From: Nocardia speluncae NBRC 108251
GTDB taxonomy: Bacteria; Actinomycetota; Actinomycetes; Mycobacteriales; Mycobacteriaceae
Assembly (NCBI RefSeq): GCF_001613245.1
Contig: NZ_BDBZ01000015.1
Location: 26,151 to 90,150, forward strand
Length of the DNA stretch: 64,000 bases
Direction of reading: 5' to 3'
The notes below the pieces were generated by a model. The model had not been told where the DNA came from, searched no databases, and saw only the letters and a list, made by a program, of their open reading frames with translations. The position numbers and the translations under genes are program-made. This document shows, piece by piece, positions 9,166-18,285 of the stretch; positions within the stretch are counted from its first letter, which is position 1; every line of letters starts with the position of its first letter.

Positions 9166-10032
9166 ATGGCTGTCGTAACAATGAAGCAGCTGCTCGACAG
9201 CGGCGCGCATTTCGGGCACCAGACCCGTCGCTGGAACCCGAAGATGAAGCGGTTCATCTTCACCGACCGCAACGGCATCTACATCATCGACCTGCAGCAG
9301 ACGCTGACCTACATCGACAAGGCCTACGAATTCGTCAAGGAGACCGTCGCCCACGGCGGCACCGTCCTGTTCGTCGGCACCAAGAAGCAGGCCCAGGAGT
9401 CCATTGCGGCCGAGGCCACGCGGGTCGGTATGCCGTATGTGAACCAGCGCTGGCTGGGCGGCATGCTCACCAACTTCTCCACCGTGCACAAGCGTCTGCA
9501 GCGTCTCAAGGAACTCGAGGCCATGGAGCAGACCGGCGGTTTCGAGGGTCGCACCAAGAAGGAAATCCTCATGCTCACGCGTGAGATGAACAAACTGGAC
9601 CGCACCCTCGGCGGTATCCGCGATATGCAGAAGGTGCCCTCGGCCATCTGGGTCGTCGACACCAACAAGGAGCACATCGCAGTCGGCGAGGCTCGCAAGC
9701 TGAACATCCCGGTTATCGCGATCCTGGATACCAACTGCGATCCCGACCTCGTCGATTACCCCATCCCGGGTAACGACGACGCGATCCGTTCCGCCGCGCT
9801 GCTCACCAAGGTGGTCGCCTCCGCGGTGGCCGAGGGCGTGCAGGCCCGGGCCGGCCGCTCCAGCGGCGACGACAAGCCCGAGGCCGGTGCGGAACCGCTG
9901 CCGGAGTGGGAGCAGGAGTTGCTGGCGCAGGCCGCGCCCGGCGCAGAGACCCCGGCCGAGGCCCCCGCGGCCCCCGCCGAGGCCCCCGCGACCCCGGCCG
10001 AGGCGCCCGCGGAGACTCCGGCCGAAGCCTGA
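9166..10032 (+). CDS. rpsB: 30S ribosomal protein S2
   Basis: The 288-residue protein is a clear S2: [20 protein letters not shown] at the N terminus, then [23 protein letters not shown] and the [13 protein letters not shown] segment near residue 200. S2 binds the small subunit near the head-platform junction and is needed for mRNA binding with S1. The last 27 residues or so are an Ala-Pro-Glu repeat not needed for the S2 fold. The ATG at 9166 follows a purine-rich ribosome site (GAAAGAGAG). It is followed by tsf after 148 bases that contain two strong hairpins. Confidence 0.98.
   Translation: MAVVTMKQLLDSGAHFGHQTRRWNPKMKRFIFTDRNGIYIIDLQQTLTYIDKAYEFVKETVAHGGTVLFVGTKKQAQESIAAEATRVGMPYVNQRWLGGMLTNFSTVHKRLQRLKELEAMEQTGGFEGRTKKEILMLTREMNKLDRTLGGIRDMQKVPSAIWVVDTNKEHIAVGEARKLNIPVIAILDTNCDPDLVDYPIPGNDDAIRSAALLTKVVASAVAEGVQARAGRSSGDDKPEAGAEPLPEWEQELLAQAAPGAETPAEAPAAPAEAPATPAEAPAETPAEA
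9949..10029 (+). repeat. Ala-Pro-Glu coding repeat at rpsB 3' end
   Basis: The last 27 codons of rpsB encode variations on PAEAPA (for example [20 protein letters not shown]). The DNA is an imperfect tandem repeat. Such acidic, proline-rich tails of S2 occur in actinobacteria and are probably disordered and variable in length. Confidence 0.7.
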
Positions 10033-10052
10033 GTCGTCACCCTGTGTTCGGC

Positions 10053-10086
10053 CGGCGCTCACCGGCTGCTGCCGAGGTGAGCGCCG
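10053..10086 (+). terminator. First hairpin between rpsB and tsf
   Basis: An 11-bp perfect stem, CGGCGCTCACC (10053-10063) with GGTGAGCGCCG (10076-10086), encloses a 12-base loop. No T-run follows, so it could attenuate or stabilise rather than fully terminate the rpsB transcript. Confidence 0.5.
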
Positions 10087-10104
10087 CCGAACTCGAATTT
10101 CCCA

Positions 10105-10143
10105 CAGCGGTGGCCACGGCTGTACGAGCCGCGGCCACCGCTG
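10105..10143 (+). terminator. Second, longer hairpin before tsf
   Basis: The outer arms CAGCGGTGGCC (10105-10115) and GGCCACCGCTG (10133-10143) pair perfectly. An inner CGGCT/AGCCG stem extends them to 16 bp plus one mismatch, with a 5-base loop. It ends 37 bases before the tsf start. With the first hairpin it probably sets the ratio of tsf to rpsB expression. Confidence 0.5.
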
Positions 10144-10180
10144 ACCGGTACCTGACTTTCTCGAAGGAGGCTCGCCCCCG

Positions 10181-11005
10181 ATGGCGAACTACACCGCCGC
10201 TGACGTGAAGCGGCTGCGGGAGCTCACCGGCTCCGGAATGATGGACTGCAAGAACGCGCTGGTAGAGACCGACGGTGATTTCGACCAGGCCGTGGAATTG
10301 CTGCGCATCAAGGGCGCCAAGGATGTCGGCAAACGGGCCGAGCGCACCACCGCCGAGGGCCTGGTCATCGCCAAGGACGGCGTGATGGTCGAGATCAACT
10401 CCGAAACCGACTTCGTCGCCAAGAATGCGGAGTTCCAGGAGCTGGCGGACAAGATTGTCACTGCTGCCGCGGCTGCCAAACCGGCCGATGTGGATGCCCT
10501 CGCGGCCGTGGCCCTCGACGGCTCGACGGTCGACGAGGCGCTGCAGGCGTTGGCGGCCAAGATCGGCGAGAAGCTGGAACTGCGCCGCGTCGTCTCCCTG
10601 GACGGCCCGGTGGCCACCTACCTGCACAAGCGGGCCTCGGATCTGCCGCCGGCCGTTGGCGTGCTGGTCGAGTACACCGGTTCCGGTGACGCCGCTGCGG
10701 AGGCCGCCCGCGGCGCCGCCATGCAGGTCGCTGCGCTCAAGGCCAAGTACGTCACCCGCGACGAGGTCCCCGCCGATCTCGTCGAGAACGAGCGCCGGAT
10801 CGCGGAGCAGACCGCCCGCGAAGAAGGTAAGCCCGAGGCTGCGCTGCCCAAGATCACCGAGGGGCGCGTGAACGGCTTCTTCAAGGACACCGTGCTGCTC
10901 GAGCAGCCGTCGGTCACCGATAACAAGAAGACCGTGAAAGCCCTGCTGGACGAGGCCGGTGTCACCGTTACCCGGTTCGCCCGGTTCGAGGTCGGCCAGG
11001 CCTGA
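10181..11005 (+). CDS. tsf: Elongation factor Ts
   Basis: The 274-residue protein has the EF-Ts UBA-like N terminus ([24 protein letters not shown]) and the core signature [14 protein letters not shown] (about residues 70-83), the part that contacts EF-Tu. It is the guanine-nucleotide exchange factor for EF-Tu. AAGGAGG at about 10164-10170 places a strong ribosome site before the ATG. Length matches the mycobacterial protein. A clear terminator hairpin lies directly downstream. Confidence 0.98.
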   Translation: MANYTAADVKRLRELTGSGMMDCKNALVETDGDFDQAVELLRIKGAKDVGKRAERTTAEGLVIAKDGVMVEINSETDFVAKNAEFQELADKIVTAAAAAKPADVDALAAVALDGSTVDEALQALAAKIGEKLELRRVVSLDGPVATYLHKRASDLPPAVGVLVEYTGSGDAAAEAARGAAMQVAALKAKYVTRDEVPADLVENERRIAEQTAREEGKPEAALPKITEGRVNGFFKDTVLLEQPSVTDNKKTVKALLDEAGVTVTRFARFEVGQA

Positions 11006-11018
11006 TCCGTTTCGCACG

Positions 11019-11050
11019 AACCCCCGTCGCATACGCTGCGGCGGGGGTTT
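11019..11050 (+). terminator. Terminator after tsf
   Basis: Arms AACCCCCGTCGC (11019-11030) and GCGGCGGGGGTT (11038-11049) form a 12-bp stem with one G-T pair and a 7-base loop, 14 bases after the tsf stop and followed by a short T stretch. This ends the rpsB-tsf unit. Confidence 0.8.
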
Positions 11051-11264
11051 GCTGCTGAGCGGGCACTTTCCGGCCTCGCCCGCCCCGTCGTACGGGCGCC
11101 GAGCGACGTAGGGCAGGATAGAAGCCGCCCTGTAGTGGCCTATGCTACGTAGCCGCGCGCCGCGCCCGGGCCATTCGGAAGCGGGCGGCACCGGTTCCCC
11201 GGCGGCCCCGCACCATGAACACTATCTACCGAGTACCGCCGATCGCCGAAGGAGACGCCAGCCG

Positions 11265-11993
11265 ATGACGCACCCCGGGACCCACCGCCCAGGATTTCGC
11301 CGGGTACTGCTGAAACTGGGTGGTGAGATGTTCGGCGGCGGCACGGTGGGGCTGGATCCCGATATGGTGCAGACCGTCGCGGAGCAGATCGCCGAGGTCG
11401 TTTCCACCGGGGTACAGGTGGCGGTGGTGATCGGTGGCGGGAACTTTTTCCGCGGCGCCGAACTCGAGGAGCGCGGTCTCGAACGTGCGCGGTCGGATTA
11501 CATGGGCATGCTCGGCACGGTCATGAACAGTCTTGCGCTACAGGATTTCCTGCAGAAGCAGGGCGTGGACACCAGGGTGCAGACCGCCATCACGATGGGG
11601 CAGGTCGCGGAGCCCTACCTGCCGTTGCGTGCCAAGCGGCATCTGGAGAAGGGGCGCGTGGTGATCTTCGGCGCGGGGATGGGGATGCCCTACTTCTCGA
11701 CCGACACCACCGCAGCCCAGCGGGCGCTGGAGATCGGCGCAGAGGTGGTGTTGATGGCCAAGGCGGTCGACGGAGTGTTCGACGCCGATCCGCGGCTGGA
11801 TCCGGACGCCAGCATGTTCCACGAGATCACGCACAAGGAAGCCATCGAACGCGACCTGAAGGTTGCCGATTCGACGGCGTTCAGTTTGTGCATGGACAAC
11901 CAGATGCCGATGCTGGTGTTCAATTTGTTGACCAAGGGCAATATTGCCAGGGCGGTGGCCGGTGAGAAGATCGGCACATTGGTTCGATCCTGA
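11265..11993 (+). CDS. pyrH: Uridylate kinase (UMP kinase)
   Basis: The 242-residue protein is a bacterial UMP kinase of the amino-acid-kinase fold: [10 protein letters not shown] (residues 13-22), [11 protein letters not shown], and [11 protein letters not shown] near residue 150. It phosphorylates UMP to UDP in pyrimidine synthesis and is normally a GTP-activated, UTP-inhibited hexamer. The ATG at 11265 has GAAGGAGA at 11248-11255; the longer frame from 11142 is not needed for the fold. It precedes frr by 50 bases, the common pyrH-frr pairing. Confidence 0.96.
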   Translation: MTHPGTHRPGFRRVLLKLGGEMFGGGTVGLDPDMVQTVAEQIAEVVSTGVQVAVVIGGGNFFRGAELEERGLERARSDYMGMLGTVMNSLALQDFLQKQGVDTRVQTAITMGQVAEPYLPLRAKRHLEKGRVVIFGAGMGMPYFSTDTTAAQRALEIGAEVVLMAKAVDGVFDADPRLDPDASMFHEITHKEAIERDLKVADSTAFSLCMDNQMPMLVFNLLTKGNIARAVAGEKIGTLVRS

Positions 11994-12043
11994 TACCGCG
12001 GGCCCGCGGGTCATGACGATGACGACGCAGTGGAGGAACGGTC

Positions 12044-12601
12044 GTGATTGAAGAAGCGCTCTTCGACGCCGAGGAGAAGATGGAGAAGGCTGTCTCGGTG
12101 GCGAAGGACGATCTGGGTGGCATCCGGACCGGGCGTGCGAACCCGGGGATGTTCTCCCGGGTCGTGGTCGACTATTACGGATCGCCGACCCCGATCACCC
12201 AGTTGTCGAGTATCTCGGTCCCGGAGCCGCGGATGGTGGTGGTGAAGCCGTACGAGCAGGCACAGCTGGGGCCGATCGAAACTGCGATCCGCAATTCCGA
12301 TCTCGGGGTGAACCCGACCAACAACGGCGATATCCTGCGGATATCGATCCCGCAGCTCACCGAGGAGCGGCGCCGCGAATTGGTCAAGCAGGCCAAGCAG
12401 AAGGGCGAGGACGCCAAGGTCTCGATCCGCAATGTGCGGCGCAAGGCGATGGAGGAGCTGGGCCGGATCCAGAAGGACGGTGAGGCCGGTGAGGACGAGG
12501 TCGGCCGGGCCGAGAAGGAACTGGACAAGACCACGGCCAGATATGTCGGTCAGATCGACGAGCTGGTGAAACACAAGGAATCCGAACTGCTCGAGGTGTG
12601 A
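12044..12601 (+). CDS. frr: Ribosome recycling factor
   Basis: This 185-residue protein has the length and motifs of RRF: an N-terminal helix, [16 protein letters not shown] (residues 25-40, with the conserved Arg), the small domain with [11 protein letters not shown], and the helical [15 protein letters not shown] with EF-G splits post-termination ribosomes. The GTG start follows GGAGG at 12031-12035. It probably shares a transcript with pyrH. Confidence 0.97.
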   Translation: MIEEALFDAEEKMEKAVSVAKDDLGGIRTGRANPGMFSRVVVDYYGSPTPITQLSSISVPEPRMVVVKPYEQAQLGPIETAIRNSDLGVNPTNNGDILRISIPQLTEERRRELVKQAKQKGEDAKVSIRNVRRKAMEELGRIQKDGEAGEDEVGRAEKELDKTTARYVGQIDELVKHKESELLEV

Positions 12602-12762
12602 CCCGGCGTTCTCCGATGTATCCGCCGCCGCGGCGGTGGTGTAGTTTGCGCAGGCGTATCGGGTGACGTGGGCCGCGTACTGTCCGTAGTCGGCAGAGCG
12701 GTGGGTGCCGTGCGGAAACGGGGCCGTATCGGCGCTGCAACGGCGGGCCGGCGGCCCGGGGA

Positions 12763-13908
12763 TTGACGCACAATGAGAACAGCGGAGCGGCGACGCCTGC
12801 TTCGGGTGGGAACGAACGGAACGACGACGAGTTGAGCGACGGGACAATCGTGGCCGAGAAAGCCGCCGCGACCGGTGCGGCCCGACCGCAGCCGCCGGCC
12901 GAGGGCATATCCGAATCGACACCGGCGTCTGCCGGTGCGTCCGCAGGCGTCCCGGAGGCCGGCGCGCCCTCTGGTGCCGTGCCCATCGAGATGACGACGG
13001 CGGCTGTGCCTCCCGATACGCCGGCCGGGGCACCTTCCGGCGGTGCAGGAGGCGCGAGTAATGCCCCTGCGGCTCCGGCGCCGCGGCGGTCCCGTGCCGG
13101 ACGCAACCTGCCGGCGGCGCTTGCCGTCGGCCTGACGCTCGGGATCTCGTGTATCGCGGTCCTGTTGTTCGTCCCCAAGGTGTTCATCGGCGTCGCCGGC
13201 GTCGCGGTCGGTATCGCGACCTGGGAGGTGGCCAAACGACTCCGCGAAGCGGATGTGCTGGTACCGCGCGCGCCGCTGATTGCCGGTGGTCAAGCGGTGT
13301 TCTGGCTGGGCTGGCCGTTCGGTGCGAGTGGAGTGGTCGGCGCCTTCGCGGCGACGGTTCTGATCTGTATGGTCTGGCGCCTGTTCGACCACGGCCTGAA
13401 CACGGCGCCGCGCAATTTCTTGCGTGATACCGCTATCACGGTGTTCACGCTGGCGTGGATTCCGTTGCTGGCCTCGTTCGCGGTCCTGCTGCTCCTGGAG
13501 GATCCTGACGGCAACCTGCGGGTCCTGACGTTCATGATCCTGGTGGTGTGTTCCGATGTGGGCGGTTACGTGGCGGGCGTGTTGTTCGGCCGCCACCCCA
13601 TGGTGCCGTCGATCAGTCCCAAGAAATCCTGGGAGGGATTCTGCGGGTCGCTGGTGTTCGCGATCATCGGCGGTCTGCTCACCGTGACGCTGCTGCTGGA
13701 AGCCAACTCGATGGTCGGGGTGGTGCTCGGTGTGGGCCTCGTGGTCGTCGCGACCCTCGGCGATCTGATCGAATCGCAGATCAAGCGCGAACTGGGTATC
13801 AAGGATATGGGCACGATGTTGCCCGGGCACGGCGGCATCATGGACCGGCTCGATTCCATGCTGCCGTCGGCCTTCGTATCCTGGCTGGTACTCACCACCC
13901 TGGTCTGA
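12763..13908 (+). CDS. cdsA: Phosphatidate cytidylyltransferase
   Basis: The C-terminal 270 residues form a CdsA-type integral membrane enzyme with about eight hydrophobic helices and the signature SPKKSWEGFCGS, followed by GDLIESQIKRELGIKDMG and the HGGIMDRLDS motif, which binds metal. It makes CDP-diacylglycerol for phospholipid synthesis. The N-terminal 110 residues are Ala/Pro/Gly-rich and probably disordered; Rv2881c is about 75 residues shorter. The start used is a TTG at 12763 and could lie further in, so the extent of the tail is uncertain. A 161-base gap separates it from frr. Confidence 0.92.
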   Translation: MTHNENSGAATPASGGNERNDDELSDGTIVAEKAAATGAARPQPPAEGISESTPASAGASAGVPEAGAPSGAVPIEMTTAAVPPDTPAGAPSGGAGGASNAPAAPAPRRSRAGRNLPAALAVGLTLGISCIAVLLFVPKVFIGVAGVAVGIATWEVAKRLREADVLVPRAPLIAGGQAVFWLGWPFGASGVVGAFAATVLICMVWRLFDHGLNTAPRNFLRDTAITVFTLAWIPLLASFAVLLLLEDPDGNLRVLTFMILVVCSDVGGYVAGVLFGRHPMVPSISPKKSWEGFCGSLVFAIIGGLLTVTLLLEANSMVGVVLGVGLVVVATLGDLIESQIKRELGIKDMGTMLPGHGGIMDRLDSMLPSAFVSWLVLTTLV

Positions 13909-13923
13909 GGCCGCGTCTGCCGG

Positions 13924-14304
13924 TCATTCCTTGTGTACTGCTCGGCGCAATTGCATGATGCGGACGCCGCCCACCAGCGCCATGACCAGGGCACCCGCGA
14001 TCACCGATAGCAGAATCGTCACGCCCAGGGGCAGCGAGAAGTTCCAGAAGAGCATTTCGACATTCGCGCTTTCCGAGTTCTGGATGATGAAAATCAGCAG
14101 GATGATGCCGAGGATGGCCGCGATGATCAGGGCGATCCAGGCATTTCCTACGCGGGAACTGCCCGCATTTTTGCGCCGACCGGCCTTGTCGGTTGCCTTT
14201 CGGCCGGTGGGGGCGGGTGCCGGCTTTCCCCGCACAGGTTCACCCGGTGGCCGTGCGCCGGGCAGCGCACCGGTTTCGGGAATTCGGTCATCAGAGGTCG
14301 CCAT
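13924..14304 (-). CDS. LapA-domain (DUF1049) membrane protein
   Basis: The 126-residue protein has a basic, Pro-rich cytoplasmic N terminus (residues 1-50), then two membrane helices (about 54-72 and 89-108) separated by IIQNSESANVEMLFWNFSLPLG, the LapA/DUF1049 signature. E. coli LapA acts with LapB in lipopolysaccharide control, but actinobacteria lack that pathway, so the role here is unknown. The start at 14304 (MATSDD) gives the usual short form; the frame is open to 14526 without support. It converges on cdsA and diverges from rlmN. Confidence 0.85.
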   Translation of the reverse strand: MATSDDRIPETGALPGARPPGEPVRGKPAPAPTGRKATDKAGRRKNAGSSRVGNAWIALIIAAILGIILLIFIIQNSESANVEMLFWNFSLPLGVTILLSVIAGALVMALVGGVRIMQLRRAVHKE

Positions 14305-14428
14305 ACGTCGATGATTGCCGACAGCTATCGCCCCCGCGGGGATTTCCGCACCGCCCGTCGATCGTGCCGCTGTCCAGCCGGCGGCTTGTCGCTGGTCACA
14401 TCGAGCGAGATGCCACACTGGTAGGACT

Positions 14429-15538
14429 ATGACCGCCCCCTTGCCCTTGGTTTTCGATGCACCCCGCCGTGGGATGCCGCCCCGCCACCTCGCCGATCTC
14501 GACGCCGACGGGCGCCGCGCCGCCATGGTGGAGCTGGGCCTGCCGAAGTTCCGGGCCGACCAGATCGCCCGCCAGTACTACGGCCGGCTCCAAGCCGACC
14601 CCGCCGCAATGACCGATCTACCCGCCGCGGTGCGGGACACGATCGCCGGTGCGCTGTTCCCGCCGCTGCTGACCCCGGTGCGGCATATCGCCTGCGATTC
14701 CGGCGAGACTCGCAAGACGCTGTGGCGCGCCGGCGACGGCACCCTGCTGGAAAGCGTGCTGATGCGCTACCCGGACCGCGCCACCCTGTGTATTTCCAGC
14801 CAGGCCGGTTGCGGTATGGCCTGTCCGTTCTGTGCCACGGGTCAGGGCGGATTGAACCGCAACTTGTCCACGGCAGAGATCGTCGACCAGGTGCGCGCCG
14901 CGGCGGCCGACTTGCGCGACGGCGCGGTGCCGGGTGGGGCCGGACGCCTGTCCAATATCGTGTTCATGGGTATGGGGGAGCCCCTGGCGAACTACAAGCG
15001 GGTGGTGAACGCCGTCCGCCGGATCGTCTCGCCCGCTCCGGACGGTCTCGGGATTTCGCAGCGCAACGTCGTGGTGTCGACCGTGGGATTGGCCCCGGCG
15101 ATCCGCAAACTTGCCGACGAGGGCCTGTCGGTGACGCTGGCCGTCTCCCTCCACACCCCTGACGACGAACTCCGCGACACCCTCGTCCCGGTGAACAACC
15201 GCTGGCCGGTGGCGGAGGTCCTCGACGCCGCCCGTTACTACGCCGACAAGACAGGTCGGCGCATCTCGGTGGAATACGCGCTGATCCGCGATATCAACGA
15301 CCATCCCTGGCGCGCGGAGATGCTCGGCGCGAAACTGCACAAGGCGCTCGGGTCGCGCGTGCACGTGAACGTCATCCCGCTGAACCCGACACCGGGCAGT
15401 AAATGGGACGCCAGCCCGAAACCGGTCGAACGCGAGTTCGTGCGCCGGGTCGAAGCGCAGGGTGTTCCGTGCACGGTCCGGGATACTCGCGGCCAGGAAA
15501 TTGCCGCCGCCTGCGGGCAGTTGGCCGCCGAGGGCTGA
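14429..15538 (+). CDS. rlmN: 23S rRNA (adenine2503-C2)-methyltransferase RlmN
   Basis: The 369-residue radical-SAM protein has the RlmN cluster motif [11 protein letters not shown] (CxxxCxxC, about residues 130-140), [15 protein letters not shown], and a C-terminal Cys in EIAAACGQL that with a second Cys handles the methyl transfer. It methylates A2503 of 23S rRNA and A37 of some tRNAs. The ATG at 14429 matches the mycobacterial length (Rv2880c); the frame opens earlier at 14315. Some antibiotics bind near A2503, but this is the housekeeping enzyme, not Cfr. Confidence 0.96.
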   Translation: MTAPLPLVFDAPRRGMPPRHLADLDADGRRAAMVELGLPKFRADQIARQYYGRLQADPAAMTDLPAAVRDTIAGALFPPLLTPVRHIACDSGETRKTLWRAGDGTLLESVLMRYPDRATLCISSQAGCGMACPFCATGQGGLNRNLSTAEIVDQVRAAAADLRDGAVPGGAGRLSNIVFMGMGEPLANYKRVVNAVRRIVSPAPDGLGISQRNVVVSTVGLAPAIRKLADEGLSVTLAVSLHTPDDELRDTLVPVNNRWPVAEVLDAARYYADKTGRRISVEYALIRDINDHPWRAEMLGAKLHKALGSRVHVNVIPLNPTPGSKWDASPKPVEREFVRRVEAQGVPCTVRDTRGQEIAAACGQLAAEG

Positions 15539-15629
15539 GCAGGCCCGGCGTCGCTTCGCCCAGAAGGCAACACCACGTGGCCTGTCCGCCGATACGCTGA
15601 CGAGTACACGTGAAACAGGAGCGACAGGT

Positions 15630-16826
15630 ATGGCCGACCGAGTGGTCGTCGTCGGTGCGGGAATCGTAGGCCTCGCGGTGGCCAGGGAGATCGGTCGCCG
15701 CCGGCCGGGGGACCGAGTGGTGGTGCTGGAGAAGGAAGACCGGGTTGCGGTGCACCAGACCGGTCACAACTCGGGAGTGGTGCATGCCGGGATCTACTAC
15801 CAGCCGGGGACTTTGAAGGCAGTATTGTGCGCGCGGGGCCGCGATATGCTGCGCGCCTACTGCGCCGAGCGGGATTTGCCGTACGAGGAATGCGGCAAGC
15901 TCGTCATCGCCGTGGACGCCGAAGAAACAGCTCGCCTGGACGCAGTCCAGGCACGGGCGGTGAGCAATGCGGTGCCCGGATTGCGTCGAGTCGATTCCGC
16001 CGGTATTCGCGATATCGAACCGTTCGCCGAGGGGGTTGCGGCGCTGTATTCACCGCATACCGCGATCACCGATTTCCGTCGCGTGGCCGAGGCTTTCGCG
16101 GCGGATGTGGTGGCCGCCGGCGGCGAGGTCAGGACCTCGTGCGCGGTGGACCGGATTGCCCGGACGACCTCGGGTATCGAAATCGGTGTGGGAGAGCAGG
16201 TTCTGCACGCGGAACGGGTCGTCATCTGCGCCGGATTACAGGCAGATACCGTGGCCGGTCTCGCGGGCGGCGACCCCTCGCCGCGGATCATCCCTTTCCG
16301 CGGCGAGTACATGAATGTGGTGCCGGAGAAGAGTGATCTGGTGCGCGGGCTCGTCTATCCGGTTCCGGATCCGCGCTACCCCTTCCTGGGTGTTCATTTC
16401 ACGCGGCGAGTATCGGGAACGGTCGAGGTCGGGCCCAATGCGGTTCTGGCCTTCGCGCGGGAAGGGTATCGACGTACCCGATTCGTACCCGGGGATATGG
16501 TGAAAACCCTGGCTTGGCCGGGTTTCCGGCGCATGGCGCGCCGGCATTGGCGCACCGGGCTCGGGGAAATGTACGGTTCGATGTCGATCGCCGCGTATAT
16601 GCGTAAGGCGCAGCGCTACATTCCCGCGATCGGGGCGGCAGACGTGTTCCGCGGGGGAGCGGGGGTCCGCGCCCAAGCCCTCGACACCGACGGCACTTTG
16701 GTCGACGATTTCCGGATCGACCGCCTGGGCGCGGTCACTGCCGTCCGTAATGCGCCGTCCCCCGCGGCGACGTCATCGCTCGCGATCGCCCAATATGTCG
16801 TCGATGTGATCGACGGAAAAGGCTGA
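15630..16826 (+). CDS. lhgO: L-2-hydroxyglutarate oxidase
   Basis: This 398-residue FAD-dependent oxidase has the dinucleotide-binding motif VVVVGAGIVGLAVAREI (residues 4-20), the LhgO-type HQTGHNSGVVHAGIYYQPG segment (about 46-64) and a C-terminal FRGGAGVRAQALD motif. It oxidises L-2-hydroxyglutarate to 2-oxoglutarate and passes electrons to quinone or oxygen. The ATG at 15630 follows CAGGAGCGACAGGT, with a good ribosome site. It is downstream of rlmN but 91 bases away, so it may have its own promoter. Confidence 0.92.
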   Translation: MADRVVVVGAGIVGLAVAREIGRRRPGDRVVVLEKEDRVAVHQTGHNSGVVHAGIYYQPGTLKAVLCARGRDMLRAYCAERDLPYEECGKLVIAVDAEETARLDAVQARAVSNAVPGLRRVDSAGIRDIEPFAEGVAALYSPHTAITDFRRVAEAFAADVVAAGGEVRTSCAVDRIARTTSGIEIGVGEQVLHAERVVICAGLQADTVAGLAGGDPSPRIIPFRGEYMNVVPEKSDLVRGLVYPVPDPRYPFLGVHFTRRVSGTVEVGPNAVLAFAREGYRRTRFVPGDMVKTLAWPGFRRMARRHWRTGLGEMYGSMSIAAYMRKAQRYIPAIGAADVFRGGAGVRAQALDTDGTLVDDFRIDRLGAVTAVRNAPSPAATSSLAIAQYVVDVIDGKG

Positions 16827-16844
16827 GGCGCGCTGCGGCGGCAT

Positions 16845-16938
16845 GCGCTCGCCCAAGGGCGGGCGCTTACCGGCAAGGAGGCGATTGTGTGCTTCCTCCG
16901 GGCTCTTCGCCCGGGACCGACATTCGCCGCATGCGGCG
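16845..16938. terminator. Convergent terminator region between lhgO and rip1
   Basis: Three hairpins lie in the gap between convergent genes: GCGCTCGCCC/GGGCGGGCGC (16845-16866), CCGGGC/GCCCGG (16898-16914) and the perfect palindrome CGCCGCATGCGGCG (16925-16938). They could stop transcription in both directions, though T-runs are lacking. Confidence 0.5.
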
Positions 16939-16957
16939 ATATCGGCCGAACCGGCGG

Positions 16958-18160
16958 TCAGGGGAAGAGATTGATCGGGTTGACGATGTCTGCGGCCAAA
17001 GTGAGCAGCATGTACGCCCCGCCGATGACGACCGCGACATAGGTGAGCGGCAGCAGCTTCAGATAATCGACGGGTGCGCCGGGCGCGAGGCCCTTCCGGC
17101 CGCGGAAGGTGTTGCGGATCTTCTCGTACAGCACCACGGCGATATGGCCGCCGTCGAGTGGCAGCAGGGGCAGGATATTGAACGCACCGAGGAAGAAGTT
17201 CAGGCTCGCCAGGACGAGTATGAACATATTCCAGTAGCCGCGTTCGGCGGTTTCACCGCCGATCTTGCTGGCGCCGTACACGCTGACCGGGGTATCCGCA
17301 TCGCGTTCTCCGCCGGTCACCGCGTCCCACAGCGAGACCACCTTCGCCGGCATCTGGGCCAGCGATTGGAAGGTGCGGATGAACATATCCCCGGTGAACG
17401 CCGCCGACGCGGGAATTGCACCGAGAACGTCGTACTGGACCGGTTCATAGAATTCCTGGCCGACCCCGACCACGCCGACTTCCCGGCCCGGACCACCCTC
17501 GCTGGGGTAGCGCATCGTCTGCTCGGGCACGACCTCGACATCCATCGTCTGCCCGCCGCGTTCGAGGGTGTAGGTGAACGGGCCGTCCTGCTGCTGGGTG
17601 AGGGTCTGGAAGTCTTTCCACGTGTCCACGGGCTCGCCGTCGACCGCGGTCACCACGTCGCCCCGTTGCAGGCCGGCGCGCTGGGCGGGGCCCTCGCCGG
17701 TGCAGGTGCCGACGGTTCCGTCGGGATTCTGCGGCGCGACGCAGCTCATATCGCCGAGGGCGGTTTCCGGGGGCTGGTTCAGGTTGGGGAGCCCCCAGCC
17801 GACCGCCAGCACCATGATGAGGATGAATCCGAGTAGGAAGTTCATCGCGATTCCGCCGGACATCACGACAAGGCGTTTCCAGGCCGCCTGCCGGTACATG
17901 GCGCGCTCGACTTCCTCTGGTTCGAGTTCGTCGAGCGCGGTCATTCCGGCGATGTCACAGAAGCCGCCGAGCGGTAGCCATTTGACCCCGTACTCGGTTT
18001 CCCCGCGCCGGAAGGAGAAAATTTTCGGCCCGAAACCGATGTAAAACCGGCGGACCTTCATTCCGGTCGCCTGCGCGGTCCACATATGCCCGCATTCGTG
18101 CAATGCGATCGAAATCGTGATGCCGAGCGCGAACAGCACGAACCCCAACACGAACAGCAT
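16958..18160 (-). CDS. rip1: Site-2 protease Rip1 (RseP family)
   Basis: The 400-residue membrane metalloprotease has an N-terminal helix carrying HECGH (residues 21-25, the HExxH zinc site), a PDZ domain in the middle (about 165-240; AGLQRGDVVTAVDGEPV) and the second active-site motif LDGGH (335-339) near the C-terminal helices. The family cleaves membrane-bound anti-sigma factors; Rip1 of M. tuberculosis (Rv2869c) controls cell-envelope regulation and virulence. It lies directly downstream of dxr in the same orientation, as in mycobacteria. Confidence 0.95.
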   Translation of the reverse strand: MLFVLGFVLFALGITISIALHECGHMWTAQATGMKVRRFYIGFGPKIFSFRRGETEYGVKWLPLGGFCDIAGMTALDELEPEEVERAMYRQAAWKRLVVMSGGIAMNFLLGFILIMVLAVGWGLPNLNQPPETALGDMSCVAPQNPDGTVGTCTGEGPAQRAGLQRGDVVTAVDGEPVDTWKDFQTLTQQQDGPFTYTLERGGQTMDVEVVPEQTMRYPSEGGPGREVGVVGVGQEFYEPVQYDVLGAIPASAAFTGDMFIRTFQSLAQMPAKVVSLWDAVTGGERDADTPVSVYGASKIGGETAERGYWNMFILVLASLNFFLGAFNILPLLPLDGGHIAVVLYEKIRNTFRGRKGLAPGAPVDYLKLLPLTYVAVVIGGAYMLLTLAADIVNPINLFP

Positions 18161-18285
18161 GTGGTCTACAGCCCTCCTGCGGTGCGCAGATCATTTCTCC
18201 CGGCCCGCACGGAGACCGGAGCGGCCGCGAGCACGTGTCCACAGTAACCGCCCGCGTGCCGGGCCTCGACCATCTGGGACATGGA

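Noticed and set aside
7017..9278. 753-residue minus-strand frame
   Set aside because: Only its last 209 residues look protein-like; the rest is Arg/Pro-rich and runs over the non-coding gap and the start of rpsB.
18235..18243. DnaA-box-like GTGTCCACA between rip1 and dxr
   Set aside because: It is one base from the consensus, single, and has no partner box nearby.
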